Below are positions 45,534-57,043 of a DNA stretch of 64,000 bases, one piece after another (the first letter of the stretch is position 1; every line of letters begins with the position of its first letter). The notes beneath the pieces were generated by a model. The model was not told the origin of the DNA and did not search any database. It was given only the letters and a program-made list of their open reading frames with translations. The translations under genes were made by a program, and so were the position numbers. Location of the stretch: the NCBI GenBank assembly GCA_032718865.1, contig JALUTQ010000001.1, positions 1,798,001-1,862,000 on the forward strand, in the 5' to 3' direction. The stretch comes from Tilletia caries (lineage: Eukaryota; Basidiomycota; Exobasidiomycetes; Tilletiales; Tilletiaceae).

Positions 45534-46961
45534 ATGGCCACCAGCGCAACCTTCTGGAATAGCCGCGACAGCGCGCGCCCAGGAGGCACCCGAAGCTCAT
45601 CCGTCCCTCCCATCGAACCAACCGCCAACCTGGAGGCAGCATCGGACATGAAGAACCTCGCCGACCTCACGAGGACCAACCCCGCCGCGGCAGCAGCAGT
45701 CCGCGCCCTGATCAAGGCAGACCACACCATCGGCGCCGCCCTCGCGATGATGCAGACGGCCATGGCCACTGCAGCACCTCCCAAGGCTCAAGACCGACCA
45801 TCCACCCCCAAGCGAGACCACGCACGCCGCCCCGGTTGCAGCAACTCGGCACCCCTCTCGCCCTCTCCGCTGCCGAACCGCAAGCGGGTCGCGCCCCACG
45901 AAAACGACGCCCCGCGCAAGAAGCCTACCAAGGGGGCCCGCGCTACCACCCCCATCATCGTGGGAAGCGAGGAAGAAGACGACGGCCTCGACATAGACTA
46001 CGGAGCGCGCAACCACAACAGCTTCGAGGAACACTGGCCGTCGAACAAGATCTGTCGCCTCGTTAAGAGCCTCGACTTCGTCGACATGTGGTTCTTCACC
46101 CCTGCCGGTTGCAGGGCAGCAGCAAAGGACCGCCGCGACGGCACGGAGCAAGCGATGCTGCTACAGGCGGATGGAACGCTCAAGCCCGCGGGACCGCCTC
46201 AGACCCTAGTCAAAGACTGGGATCTCGACGCCCACGATTTCCGTTCGGCTGCCGACAAGTGGCTGAAGGTCGCCATGAAGATGGGCGTCTCCACGCGGAT
46301 GCAGAACTCCATCGCCCTTCTCAACAACGAGATCTGCGGACACGAGAGCTGGAGCACGGAGCCAACACCCCTCATTCTCTGGCACCACCATCAACGCGAG
46401 ACCTGGGCCCGGGACCGGTTTACTCCAGGCTGTTACGCTCTCCACGCCCTCGACCCGGCCACATACGCCAACATCCGGCTGCGCGGGGCGGTAGCCGCGA
46501 GCGACGCCGCAAACACGCGATCCGCAATCGCAGAGGCCGCGGTGGCCACAATGCGCCAGCAGCAGCAAGGCTCCACCAGTTCCCGCCAGGCCAATCACCA
46601 ACCGCAGGGCGACAATTTTCGTCACGCCGGGGGAGCCGGCGACCGAACGACGACGCAGCACAGCTCGTCCACGCCCTCTGGCAGCGGCATTGCCTGCCTG
46701 CGTTGCGGGTCAAGCCGCTCCCACCACTTTCCGCGCTGCAACAGCTCCACCCGCTCGGACGGATCGTCCCTTCGGGTGGATCACGACCAGCACAAAGGAG
46801 GCCTCCAATTCATCGCCACGAGGGAACCAGCATGCGTCCAGTTCAACACTCGGGGCTGCGAGTACCGGGAGAGGGACTGCAGGAGGCAGCACCGCTGCAC
46901 ATGGTGCACGGGCCGGGACCACGGCCACCAGCAGTGTCGACAGGCCCCTCACCGCCGCTAG
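45534..46961 (+). CDS. Gag-like ORF of a DIRS/Ngaro-like retroelement
   Basis: About 475 residues from ATG 45534. The N-terminus is helical with Ala repeats and a Pro-rich basic linker. An ordered middle (SFEEHWPSNKICRLVKSLDFVDMWFFTPAGCRAA) is typical of the proteins found before fungal DIRS-type RTs. The C-terminus has clustered Cys/His motifs: CLRCGSSRSHHFPRC and FNTRGCEYRERDCRRQHRCTWCTGRDHGHQQC, nucleic-acid-binding knuckles. The RT frame overlaps or follows directly in another frame. Confidence 0.75.
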   Translation: MATSATFWNSRDSARPGGTRSSSVPPIEPTANLEAASDMKNLADLTRTNPAAAAAVRALIKADHTIGAALAMMQTAMATAAPPKAQDRPSTPKRDHARRPGCSNSAPLSPSPLPNRKRVAPHENDAPRKKPTKGARATTPIIVGSEEEDDGLDIDYGARNHNSFEEHWPSNKICRLVKSLDFVDMWFFTPAGCRAAAKDRRDGTEQAMLLQADGTLKPAGPPQTLVKDWDLDAHDFRSAADKWLKVAMKMGVSTRMQNSIALLNNEICGHESWSTEPTPLILWHHHQRETWARDRFTPGCYALHALDPATYANIRLRGAVAASDAANTRSAIAEAAVATMRQQQQGSTSSRQANHQPQGDNFRHAGGAGDRTTTQHSSSTPSGSGIACLRCGSSRSHHFPRCNSSTRSDGSSLRVDHDQHKGGLQFIATREPACVQFNTRGCEYRERDCRRQHRCTWCTGRDHGHQQCRQAPHRR

Positions 46962-48496
46962 AGGCGCCCTCGGCCCCACCCAGCTTCGCGCCTCGGGATG
47001 GTCGGCCGCCCTGCACAAAGCAGGACTCGCCCAGCGCTATCCAACGATCGTCGCAGGCATCCAGCAGGGTTTCCATGTTGGATTGCCATGCATCACTTCG
47101 ACCTTCGTCCCACCCAACCACAAGTCCGCCACGAAAGATCCCGCAACCGTACGCGCCAAGATCGACAAGGAGCTCGCCGCGGGTCGATACATCGGCCCTC
47201 TGTCACGACCCGCCTGCGAGGCAGCAGTTGGTGGGCCGTTCCAGTGTTCTCCCATCTCTCTCGCCCCCAAACCCCCGGACGGATGGCGCTTCATTCAGGA
47301 CGCTTCTTTCCCTCGCTCCGATCCTTCCCACCAGTCCATCAATTCTCAGATTCGTTCCGACGACTGGCCATGCACCTACGCCGGCATTGCAACAGTCATA
47401 TGGCAAGTAAGTAATGATCGACATTCCCTTCCCGCCCACACCATTGCCGCTAGGTCATAGACCGCGGCCTCCCGCCTAGGCGTGGTATCTAGTCATTCAG
47501 GTCATAGACCATACTCAGCGGCCAATCTCCCGCCATCTGCGTGGTAGTACGAGGTTCATAGAACAGTAACCTCTATTCTCAGCCATATGCACAGCAGTAT
47601 CAACGCGAGCCATCATTGCTTGCGCGCCCTGGTACCCCCAGTCCCCACCGTCCCCGTTTCCCCCTTCTGGTCCCCAGGTCTGTCCCCATCATACGCGGAG
47701 AGAAACGAGCACTGACTGCGACTTCTCCCCGTCTTCTTCTTTCCACCACGCGCAGATTCTACACCTTCCCCCCTCCGCCCAAGCCGCCGCACGAGATGTG
47801 CGCTCGGCCTACCGCGCCATCGTCCTTCACCCCTCCCAGTGGCCGGCCGCCGTCGTTCATTGGGAGGGGGAGTTCTTCATCGATACATGCTTGGCTTTCG
47901 GCATGGCCTCCTCGGCCGGCGCGTGGGGAATCGTTGGAGACGCTCTGGCGGATGTGCTCCGCCATGCTGGCATCGGTCCCATCCTTAAATGGGTGGACGA
48001 CTACCTGTTCTTTCGCGTTCCCCGCCGCGAACTCCACAGCATCAACACCGAACGCGTCCTGCTCGCCGCTCGCGTCCAGCGAGAACATCGCGGTGGCGTC
48101 ATCCTCTGGCGCGATGGGGATCGCGAGCTCACCGAGGACTTCAGCACAGCCCTCCTCGCCCTTTCCCCCGAGCCCGACGAGTGGGCGTACGACTTTTCCT
48201 CGGTCGACACCGTCTGCGCGCCTCTTGGTGTCCCTTGGTCCGCGGAGAAGGAACAGGCCTTCGGGCCTAGGATCACATACTACGGGGTGGAATTTGATAT
48301 CCCCGGCCGCATCGTCTCTCTCCCGGAGCGAAAGCGCGCCGGACTCTTACTGCTGCTTCGGGAATGGCTCACTCGGGCTACATTTCGGCGGGACGAGACT
48401 GAATCCATTTTGGGCAAGCTCCAGTTCGCCACCCACGTGGTCCCCAATGGCCGACAGTACCTCACCGGCCTCGTCACCTTCCTCGGATTATACTAG
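46962..48496 (+). pseudogene. Reverse transcriptase of DIRS/Ngaro-like element, 3'-truncated
   Basis: Exons about 46962-47406 and 47756-48496 with a 347-nt intron (GTAAGT...CGCAG). Splicing joins ...YAGIATVIWQ to ILHLPPSAQAAARDVRSAYRAIVLHPSQWPA, the normal order. The upstream part GWSAALHKAG...RYPTIVAGIQQGFHVGLP and RYIGPLSRPACEAAVGGPFQCSPISLAPK is the characteristic fungal DIRS-group RT start. The catalytic Asp pair is in ILKWVDDYLFF. Similarity stops at LTGLVTFLG (about 48490), where unrelated Gypsy sequence begins, so RNase H, the tyrosine recombinase and the 3' end are missing. The intron contains two imperfect about 50-bp direct repeats (GGTCATAGACC...CGTGGTA). Confidence 0.8.
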
Positions 48497-48759
48497 ACAA
48501 GCTAGTTATGAGGACAGTAGAGTATTGATTCGATGGGGAGAAGAACCAGTATATACAAGGGAAGTGGAATATAAGCAAGGAAGCAGGAGCGCAGAGAGGC
48601 GAGCGTGGGAAAGTGGAGGTGATCTGAGCTCGAGTGGAGCAAGTGAGGAATCGAGAGAAAGGGAAAATGGGAAAGGAACGGGAACGGGACGGAACGGACC
48701 GGAACAATGGAAAGTGAGGAATGCTAAAAGAGAAAAGGAACAAAGGGCGGGGGAAGGTA

Positions 48760-50590
48760 CTACTCATCCAGCACATCCCCCGCCTCAGAAGACGATCGAC
48801 CCGGATCGTCCTTCTCGTCGTCACCTCCGGTCGAGACCAAGCGCGACAAAGCTGTGCTGGTACCACGTGATGACCACGACGTGGCCAGTATCTTATCTTA
48901 TCCTTTCCCTTTCTCCTCCACTTTCCTCTCTTCTTTCTCTCGGCCGAGACCTTTCTCTTCTTCCTGTCACCTTCGCATCACGCTTCCCACTGTACTTAGC
49001 TCTCGACATCGATTCACTTACTCTTGCCTTTACCTTGCTGGTAGCCTCTCCTTAGAGCTATCCAGTACAAAAGCATCCACATTGGAGTGCTTGCGGCCTT
49101 GTTTATACACAAACTCGACGTTCGGAAGGTGAGGCATTAGCATCGCACGGCACTTGGTGATCGTGGGACCGTACTCTGATGCCGCTTTTGCCTTTAGCAT
49201 AGGACCCATCGGCGCGTGGTCCGTAACCACGGTCACCGGAACCCCTTCAAGGAGATGCATGAGGCGCCCGAATGCCCAAGCAAGGCAGCTCAGCTCCAGT
49301 TCCGGCGCGACGAGTTTCTTTTCAGAAATAGTCGTCAAGCGCGACAGATATGCGACTGGCCTCTCTTCCAAGACGACCGGCCGGCCTTCGATCTCGGCAA
49401 GGCGAGGCTTTGACGAAGGTGTCCGCAGGAGCTCGAATACGGCGGGGGACATTGACACGTGTGCTTCGCCGGCAGCCGAGGCATCAACAGCAAGGCCCTC
49501 AAGCTCGTAATCTCGTAGAGCACGAGGAAGACGAGCAGCTCGAGAAGGGCGCGTGGATGGTACGTTCTCCTCGTCGTGTGCGTCTGGCTCCGACAGCGAG
49601 CGAGGAACTGACGAAACCGTTGACTCTTCCACAGCGCGCACAGCATCAGCATCACGGACCGTCGCGAAAGGATCGATCTCGGTGGGCAAGGCGTCGAGTT
49701 GCTCAACAGCGAACACGTCGCTAATCCGCAACGGCGAGGGCAGGGCAATGCGAACCCGATGAGGGGACAAGACCTCCGCCACTGCGTACGGGCCCAATTT
49801 CCGGGGGCTGAGCTTCGACGTGATGGCACCGGGAATCGGCCGATCCGTCAGGCGCACGAATATCCTATCCCCTGCGGCCAGAACCGGCAGATCACGACGA
49901 CGTTGATCATAACGGCGCTTCTGTTCCGCGCGCGCAAGCTCCACCACGCGTCGCGCCTCCTCCAACCGCTCTTTCGCCGCTGCAAGACGCTCCGGAAATG
50001 ACCCCACACCGTCATGCTCGGAAGCGTCGAACACTGCATGGACAATACGAGGGTGACTAACGAACACGAGATCGAAAGGTCGCTGTCCAGTCGAGACACT
50101 AGGGGTCGAATTCAGCGCGAGCTCGGCCGCGGGAACCGCTCGTCGGTCCCAAGCAGCGGACGAGGTCTGACACAGGGCGCGCAGGGCGCCTTGAACCGTC
50201 TGAACGAAACGTTCCACGGAGTTTGCCTGCTGATGGTGCGGAGGGGACGGGGTGATCGACGCATCCAACGATACGGCCAACGCCTGCATCACGGCTCCCG
50301 TCATGCGAGACTCGGAATCCGACACCAGTCGTCGCGGGCGCCAACCCATGCGCAAGATCCGATCGGATACGATCGCGGCGATCCCTTCAGCAGTGATCTC
50401 GGACGAGCATGGATGAAGGAGAACCATCCGAGAAAACACGTCCTGCATGAACAGCACTGCGTCGATGCCGTTGCGGGTCCGCGGCAAACCCAGAGCAAGA
50501 TCAATGGACACCGCCTCGAAGGGCTCCTGAGGGTCGGCGTCTACACGAAGAGACCCAACCCGACGTGGAAGTTTTGAGGATAGGGACCGA
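48760..50590 (-). pseudogene. Gypsy pol remnant with integrase upstream of RNase H
   Basis: Integrase core acidic residues are in FEAVSIDLALGLP (D), LVSDSESRMTG (D) and HHQQANSVERFVQT (E). An integrase C-terminal SH3-like block (SPRKLGPYAVAEVL) and a linker follow. Then comes RNase H from RPVAYLSRLTTISEKKLVAPELELSCLAWA to VTVVTDHAPM and HSNVDA. After removal of the solo LTR the RNase H ends ALSRLV plus an acidic tail. The order integrase then RNase H, without an RT between, is opposite to ordinary Gypsy (RT-RH-INT). Gmr1-type elements are known to carry integrase ahead of RT-RH, so this may be such an element with its RT deleted. Confidence 0.75.
48848..49074. mobile_element. Solo LTR, 217 bp, in the Gypsy RNase H, with 5-bp duplication
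   Basis: LTR 48853-49069 starts TGTGCTGGTACCACG and ends CCAGTACA (TG...CA). It is flanked by AAAGC at 48848-48852 and 49070-49074. Removing it and one AAAGC restores the RNase H reading VDALSR. The same family occurs at 54563-54874: shared parts are TGTGCTGGT..ACCACGTG, TTATCTTATC, CTCTCGGCCGAGA and CTTGTACTTAG-like text. This copy lacks about 95 bp near its right part. Confidence 0.88.
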
Positions 50591-50597
50591 CGCGATT

Positions 50598-53500
50598 TCA
50601 GTCCGTCACTCGTTCTGTAAACCTTGATCGTCCTTGAGGATCTTTGGATGGGGACCTGGCCGGAAACAGAAGGAAATGCCGTGAGGTTGGGTCTCCGCCG
50701 GTCTCGTCGGCGTAGACGAGGGTTGAGCCGGAAATCCATGTGCTTGTGAATGTGTCGGTAGGTGTGTTCTTGGAGTTGGTGGAACGTTGGCGGGCCCTGC
50801 AGCGGGCCCGGGCCGTGGTTATGCTCTCCGCAAGCAACCGTTCGACCTTGAGGCGGAATAGCTCCGGGTTTGGGGCGGTGGGTACAAAGGTACCGGTACG
50901 TTTGAGGTGAGCGAGGGCGGGATGACGGGCTTCCGTGATGAGGTGTATGATGATGGTCCGCCATAGCACAAGACGAGGCCGGAAGCGACGAATTGTCGGC
51001 CAGGCCAAGGCGACGAGGTGTGGCGCGAGCGGGATGGGTGCAGTGATGCCCATCATTCGAAGGACAGGCAGAGCTGCTGACCATAGAGGGGTGATCGCAG
51101 AGCAAGTGAGGTAGGCGTGTTCCTGACTGTCGTGTTTGTCACAGCCGGGGAGAGTGCATTGGTGAGTCTTCTTGCCATCGAGAGCAAGCCAAGCCCGTCG
51201 GTGCATCGATAGGAAGCAATTTGCCACTGCCGGGCTCGGCAGGGGGGTGCGGTGGAGCTCGGTCCAGGCTGTCCCCCAGGCGGCGGTGTCGGGTGCCGGA
51301 GGGAGGGGCTCAGAGGAGGACTCCATGTTGGGGGGAAGGAGCGGGTCTGGTGGTCCGTTGTTTGGGAGGTGGAGCATTGCCGAAGGCCAGCGCACGGTGA
51401 TTGTTGTGGTTCGGCCGAGGGCCAGGCGGGTGGAGCGGGTAGTCGCCTGCTGCAGTGGTTTGGTGTTTACCTGGAGCAGGTGCCAGGGGAAGGCGCGCGC
51501 CGATGGGTCGCGGATGCGTGGTACCGGCAGGGAGGGGTCCACGCCGGTCGCCAATGGCATGTCCGTCGTTTGGATAAGTTTTTGGCGGAAGTCCGGTGGG
51601 AGTGACGCCCAGTATGGGGCGAAGATCGTTCCAAGTTCCGGCCCTTTGGGGTCCCTGATGTCGTTGGCGCGAGGGATCAGATTAGCGGCCGCTGCGCGGG
51701 GGCTGGGGGGGCCAAGGGGCCAAGATGATGCGTGTGTTCGGTCGCGGGTGGCGAGGGTGGACTTCCAGAGGATGTCTCCCCAGGTGATCCAGCCGCGGGT
51801 TGCTGCGGAACGGTAGCGGGAAAGGGGCCAGGGCTTGGGTGTGCGAGCGATGGCACTGTCGAAATACCACGGGAGCTCAAGCAATGCAGGGCCCCCGAGG
51901 TCCGGCCACGACGGGTCGAGTGAGAGGTCGACCGATGCCAATGCGTGGAGGAGACGGCCCCAGAAGCCAGCGGCTCTGGTAGTGTCCGCTGTGAGGCGGG
52001 CCCGGTGCACGCCGTTTGGGATGAGAAGTGCAGCAGGGCTGCAATGGTAGACGTGGTGGAGGTGCCAGGCGAGGCCCTCTTGAAGCCAGGTTCCGTACTC
52101 GTCAGGGCGGAGGAGGTTGTGTGCTAGGTAGGTGATGGACTGCGCTGTGAACATGTGGTCGGGGTGGATAAAGCCCAGGCCGCCAAGGTGGAGAGGGGCG
52201 CTGATGTTCGCCGTCTCAAACCACGGTGTGTCACCGAGGTAGAGGAACTTGCGGAGTGCAAGAGACACATCGGTGCGTGCGGTGATGGGGAGGCCACCTA
52301 TGGCGGTTGCGTGCCAGAGTTTGGGGGTTAGGATGCTGTTGCTTAGTCGAATGCGAGTAATAAGGTCCGATCCGAACTTGCGAATGAGGGGGATGCGTGC
52401 TCCGATAGCATCGATGCGGTCGTTGAATCCGATAATGCATGGACTGCCGGCTCCGCGAGTGTGGATGGGGTGACCCAGATGGACGATTTCTCCGTGTTGT
52501 GTCGGTAGGGGGTTGAAACCGGCTTGAATGAGGGCAGCGCGCAGTGGGGCGCTATGTTGCGGATCGTGTGAGGGGTGAGTGACTTGGATGAAACCACATT
52601 TTGCCCGGTTCAGACGAGCTCCGCTCGCTGTTTCGTATGCCGCAATGGCGTGGAGGACAGAGGGCCATTGTGTGAGGCCCTCAGGGGTGCCTGGGAGGAG
52701 GAGAGAGACGTCGTCTGCGAAGGCCAGGCTCGCTAAGCGGCCTAGGCCGGGGACGTCGATTCCAACTTGGAAGGTGTCGAGAAGGTCCAGGAAAGGCTGC
52801 AGAGCCAGGTTGTATAGAACGCAGGAGAGCGGGTCTCCTTGGAGGAGGCCAGCGCGTAGGGAGATCAGGTCTGTGAGTAGGCCATTGATCATGACTTGAA
52901 TGTGAGGATCGCTGTAGAAAGATTGTAAGATCAGGAGGAACGTGCTGGGGATTCCAGCGGCCTGTAAGACAGACCAGAGCCATGGGTGGCCGACTCGGTC
53001 GTAGGCCTTTTGCTGGTCGAGAAGTAGGATGAAGATCGAGGTTGGCATGCCAGGTCTGCCCGTCCCGACATGATCGATGATGCCCTGAAGGGCACCTGCG
53101 ACGCTTGATGTGCGTCTTCCGGGTAGGAAAGCGGCCTGGTTCCAGGGGAGAGCGTTCCCTGTGGCCACCTGAAGGCGAAAAGCTACCATTCGGGTAACCA
53201 GGCGCAGAGCGGTGTCCGACACTGAGATGGGTCGGTAGTTTGCCAGGTCGGCCTTGTCGCCTTTCTTGTAGAGTAATGTTGTTTGCAGGAGGACCGGGAG
53301 CGAGTGGCCCGCGGCGAGGCCTTCTAGGAGCGATAAGATGTGAGGGCCAGTTGTTTCGGAGGTCAGCCGGAGAAGGGGGTATGTTAGGCCGAGAGGTCCA
53401 GGAGCCGAGTATGAGTTTGTGGTACGTAGTGCTGCCTTGAGGTCGCTGAGTAAGTAAGGGGAGGCTAGCATGGTGACGTCTTCTGCGCTGAAGGAGGTAC

Positions 53501-55206
53501 GGGCCGCTGACAGTAGGAGTGCTTGAGCTGTGTCGTAGTTGGCCGGAGAGACAGGAGGACTGTATAGGTTGGTGAAGAATGTCTGGGTGATGTTGAGCAT
53601 TCGAGACTCGTCCGCCGTGATGATGCCGGTGGTGTCTCGAAGTCGTTTGATGTGTGCAGTCCCGCCCGTACGCTGGAGGGCGCCGGACATCCAGGTCGAT
53701 GGGCGAAAAGCGTGTGTTGAAGATGGTTTGATGCTGCCGATCGATACTCTGTCTGTGAGTAAATCGCCAGCAGTTTGGATTCGAGAGAGGAGGCGAGGGA
53801 GGCGTGCCGCGTCTGTAGGGTTTGCGAGGTCAAGGTTGTCGGCGTCCTTTTCGATAGCGGCCAGGTTGTCGCGAAGGTGTTTGAGGGATCGGCCTACTTT
53901 GATGGATTCAGTTCTGGCGATGTCTCGGAGGCGTAGGAGGTAATCCTGCCACTGGACGATCTTCTGGTGGCCTTTGAGGTGTGGGAGGGGTGGGCCGATC
54001 TGTTTCGTTGCTCGGTGTATTGCGCTGCGGAATGATTGACTTCTGAGGGTTCCGGGGTGAAGGGACCATGGGCGCTGGTGTTGTGTCGTTGGGCCACTGC
54101 CATGTCGAGGCTGATTGATGTAGCTCGGTGGTCCGACGTCGTGTAGGAGAACTTGGCATGTTTGGCGAAGCGGAGAAGGCGGACCGAGGACCAGATCGAG
54201 TCTATTCGCTTTGCGGAAGCGATCGTGCCCACGGGGGTCTGGGTGATCCTTGTATATGATCGTCCTTCAGGGTGCATGTGGCGGTATGTGTCCGCGATAT
54301 TCAGGTGGGTGAGGGTGGGGGCGATGGTGGACCAAGGGCATGATCCTCCGGTGCCTCGATGCGAGTCGCGGGCCGGGTCTGGGGTCGAGTTCCAATCGGC
54401 CCCTACGATAGTGTCGGTCGCCCGCGAGTAAGTGCGTAAGGCGTCTGCCCAGGTGGTTTTCCAGAAGCTGAAATCTCGCACTGGACCATGGATGGACCAG
54501 AGGTCCAGTGTGGTAATTGCGGCTGATGTCGGTCCAAGAGGTCGGATAGTGGCATGTGCGAATGTGCTGGTGTACCACGTGGCTGGACCACGTGTTTCCC
54601 TCTTATATCTTATCTCTTATCTTCCTTTCTCTCTTTTCTCGTCACTTCTCCTTCTCTCGGCCGAGAGACTTCCCTTTCTTCCTCATCACCTTCTCCGCTC
54701 TCGCTGCTCTCCCTTGTACTTAGTTACTCTAATCATTCATTCATCTGCACTCTCTTCTCTACACTCTGGCGTTGCCTTTGTTCCCCTTAGACGTTGTCTC
54801 AAGGTTATTGGACGTTGTCCTCTTACTCGTACTTTCCCCGCAGGTCAGTACCCTATCGGCACGCTACCGATACAGCGAACGCCCATCGAGGGCCGTGGTG
54901 GGCCACCTTGAGGGTGGCTTTTGTTGTTAAGAATAGGATGCCTGCATCGTGGGTGAGGATACCGGTCATCCCGGTTCGGTAAGCTGGTCCTAAGATGGAG
55001 CGAAGGGATGTATCGTCCTGAGGTAGCAGGGTTTGTGTAAGTCCACATTCCTGTAGGAAGAGTATGTCAACGTTCTGTAAGGCTTCCTTGGTATTCGAGA
55101 AGATGTCAGTAAGTCGTCTCCGAATCCCTGCCTTTCCGCAGTTCAGTGTAGCGACTTTCAGCGGCGCGCGAGTTTCATCTTCGCAGTTGAGCGGGTGTGC
55201 TGTCAT
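50598..55206 (-). pseudogene. LINE ORF2: APE endonuclease and reverse transcriptase, broken
   Basis: ORF2 starts at ATG 55206. The endonuclease begins LKVATLNCGKAG and DILFLQECGL (Asn and Glu of APE). It is cut by a solo LTR at GPRWAFA and resumes as HATIRPLGP...LDLWSIHGP, VGADWNS and YTTSDHRAT. A frame change near 54075 separates it from the RT frame, which runs WQDYLLRLRDIARTESIK ... SAPGPLGLTYPLL ... LLYKKGDKADLANYRPIS ... QQKAYDRVGH ... LLQGDPLSCVLYNLAL ... LAFADDVSLLLPG. A C-terminal Cys/His motif (CTLPGCDKHDSQEHAYLTC) is present. This is a Tad-like non-LTR element. The RT itself (about 1,150 codons) has no stop. Confidence 0.88.
54558..54879. mobile_element. Solo LTR, 312 bp, inside LINE endonuclease, with 5-bp duplication
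   Basis: LTR 54563-54874 runs TGTGCTGGTGTACC...GCTACCGATACA (TG...CA) and is flanked by GCGAA at 54558-54562 and 54875-54879. Deleting the LTR and one GCGAA joins the endonuclease in frame (WAFA|HATIRPLG). It belongs to the same family as 48853-49069. Confidence 0.92.
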
Positions 55207-55438
55207 GTAGGAGTATATCGTCAGCACAACGATAAGGCTAGTTATGGTTCGGGTTCGTGAGGGTGAGGTACGTGTACGCGGGTGTGGTTTGGGCATGGGG
55301 ATGTCATTGTATTCATAGGGTTGGAGCCATGGGGTTGAGGGCATATTAATACAGACTCCGTCTGTTGTGGATAACGATCCTTTCGGATGTGTGGGGGTGA
55401 TGAGGGAGGGACGGTGACTCAGTATAAAGCTTCTCCGA

Positions 55439-56945
55439 TCACTCGGGATCTTGGCGGGCCATCTTGCGAGGAGGGGGAGAGCCGCTGGGATCGACGACCG
55501 GCTTCCTCTTGGGGCTGAAGAAGGCGACAATGGATGGCTGGGTGACGGAGGCGGATGATTGAGTAGCTTTGCCTTTCCCTTTTCCGGATGTCTTCGGCGG
55601 GTCCATGGCTTTTGCGTTGAGGTTCGCAATGATGGCTCCGTATGATCCTCGCGGGGGAGTCTTCGGGAGGGTAGCGACTGTGGTGTCTTCCCTAAGGCGG
55701 CTCGGTCCAGCTTGATCATGAGCTGAAGGAGGCGCCGGGGGAGCTTGAGTACGGTCGTCCTTGTGGGACTCGCGGTTGTGAATCGTGGGGTAGGCTTTTG
55801 GTTGAGCTCGAGGTTGGTCATCCGAAGAGGTTGAGGAGGTTTTTCCTTGTGGTGCGGTTCCTCGGTAGCCCCACTTGTCGCATTCGTCTGGGAGGTGGCG
55901 TTTGCGGCATGCTGTGCAGTATTGGACTGGACATTCTTCACTTGAGTGGATTGTGAGGGATTTATGGCGACAGTGTCGGCAGCGCTGGATGGCGCCAGCG
56001 AAGTGGTTTTCGTAACTTCTGCCAGCAAATAGCGTCCATGCAGGGAGGGAGGAGTGTAGTTCCTCGAGAGTGAGGTGACCAGTGCCTGCGAGGCGGACGA
56101 CCGCCACGAGGATTCCTCCGTATTTCGTGGCTTTTGAAGCGTCTTTGGGGCCGGTTCCGACCACCCAGGCATGGGTGATGGTGATGTTGTCTTGGCACGA
56201 TTGTACGAAGGCGTTGAGGTAGTCCTCCGGTTTCTGGCCAGGGGGAAGATGGACCTTGATGGCGCGAGCACGGCAGTCGAGGGCTGGGCCCCAGTTGCTG
56301 GTCGTAATCGGGATCGACTTCCAGTAGATCTTGAAGTTGATGCGTTTGGCCAGGCGGAAATCCTCGATGTCTTCCCAGACAATCTCCACGATCTTGTTTC
56401 GTCCGGCGAGGGGGTGTATTTTGATGTCAAAGTCACCCTTGAAGCCCTTCTTGAGACCGTGTTTCTCGGTGTCAGCGACGAGCCTGCATTGGTGGGTAGG
56501 GTCTTCCGGGTTGAAATTGCGGAGGATGATGGTGTATGTGGCCGTGTTAGATCCAGCGGTGGCACTTTGGCACATCGGGAGGACTTCCGCATAACGTGAG
56601 GTGGCGCATGGTCTTCGTACTCGGTGAGGTCTTCCTCTTCGACCTCGTGGGTGGGGTTGTCTTGTCATGCTCATGTTGGAGCATGTCGGTGTCGACGGCG
56701 CCAGGAGCGTTGAGGATATCCTCGAGCTCTTCTTGGATAGCGGCTCCTTCCGAGCCGATGGTCTGGGTGCCGAGGGCGGGCTCGTAGTCCTCGTCAGGGT
56801 CTTGAGAGTCCTGGAGGTGGCTGGAAGGGGTGGTCGAGTCTGTGCCGGACGACTCCTGGGAGGAGCTGCTGATGCATATGGGACTGTTGAGTCCCGTTCC
56901 TGCCTTGGCAGTCGAGACCGTGATGCGCTGGCGAAGAGAGGCCAT
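55439..56945 (-). pseudogene. LINE ORF1 (gag-like, zinc knuckles, PIP-box-like tail), frameshifted
   Basis: The N-terminus MASLRQRITVSTAKAG with an acidic region lies in one frame (56945 to about 56600). The rest lies in another frame (about 56590-55439): YTIILRNFNPEDPTHQC, KGDFDIKIHPLAGRNKIVEIVWEDIEDFRLAKRINFKIYW, then RCRHCRHKSLTIHSSEECPVQYCTACRKRHLPDEC, a run of CCHC-type knuckles. The frame changes once or twice near 56560-56630, so the copy is dead. The C-terminus holds QPSIVAFFSPKRK, a good match to the PCNA-interacting (PIP) consensus Q-x-x-(I/L/M)-x-x-(F/Y)-(F/Y), encoded from 55540 downward. The stop is 230 nt before the ORF2 ATG. Confidence 0.8.
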
Positions 56946-57043
56946 GTTGTGGGTGGTGGGTGGAGTGTGTGGATGTAGGGAGTTGTATGAGGTGGAGTGA
57001 AGTTGGTGAGTCGACAGATGGAGAAGATGTGTTTAGCCCCCAT

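Larger units (their letters stand above)
48497..50590 (-). mobile_element. Truncated Gypsy-type LTR element (integrase to 3' end)
   Basis: Minus-strand remnant. It starts abruptly near 50590 inside the integrase (no HHCC zinc finger), runs through the integrase core and an RNase H, and ends with a stop at 48760-48762. After that stop, 48497-48759 is probably 3' LTR sequence (includes TTGTATATA and CAATACTCTACTGTCC in minus reading). A solo LTR of another family interrupts the RNase H at 48853-49069. Its left neighbour is the broken DIRS-like RT and its right neighbour the 3' end of a LINE. Confidence 0.75.

Noticed and set aside
46088..47410. 440-codon plus-strand ORF
   Set aside because: Overlaps the gag and RT coding regions in another frame; Arg/Pro-rich shadow translation.
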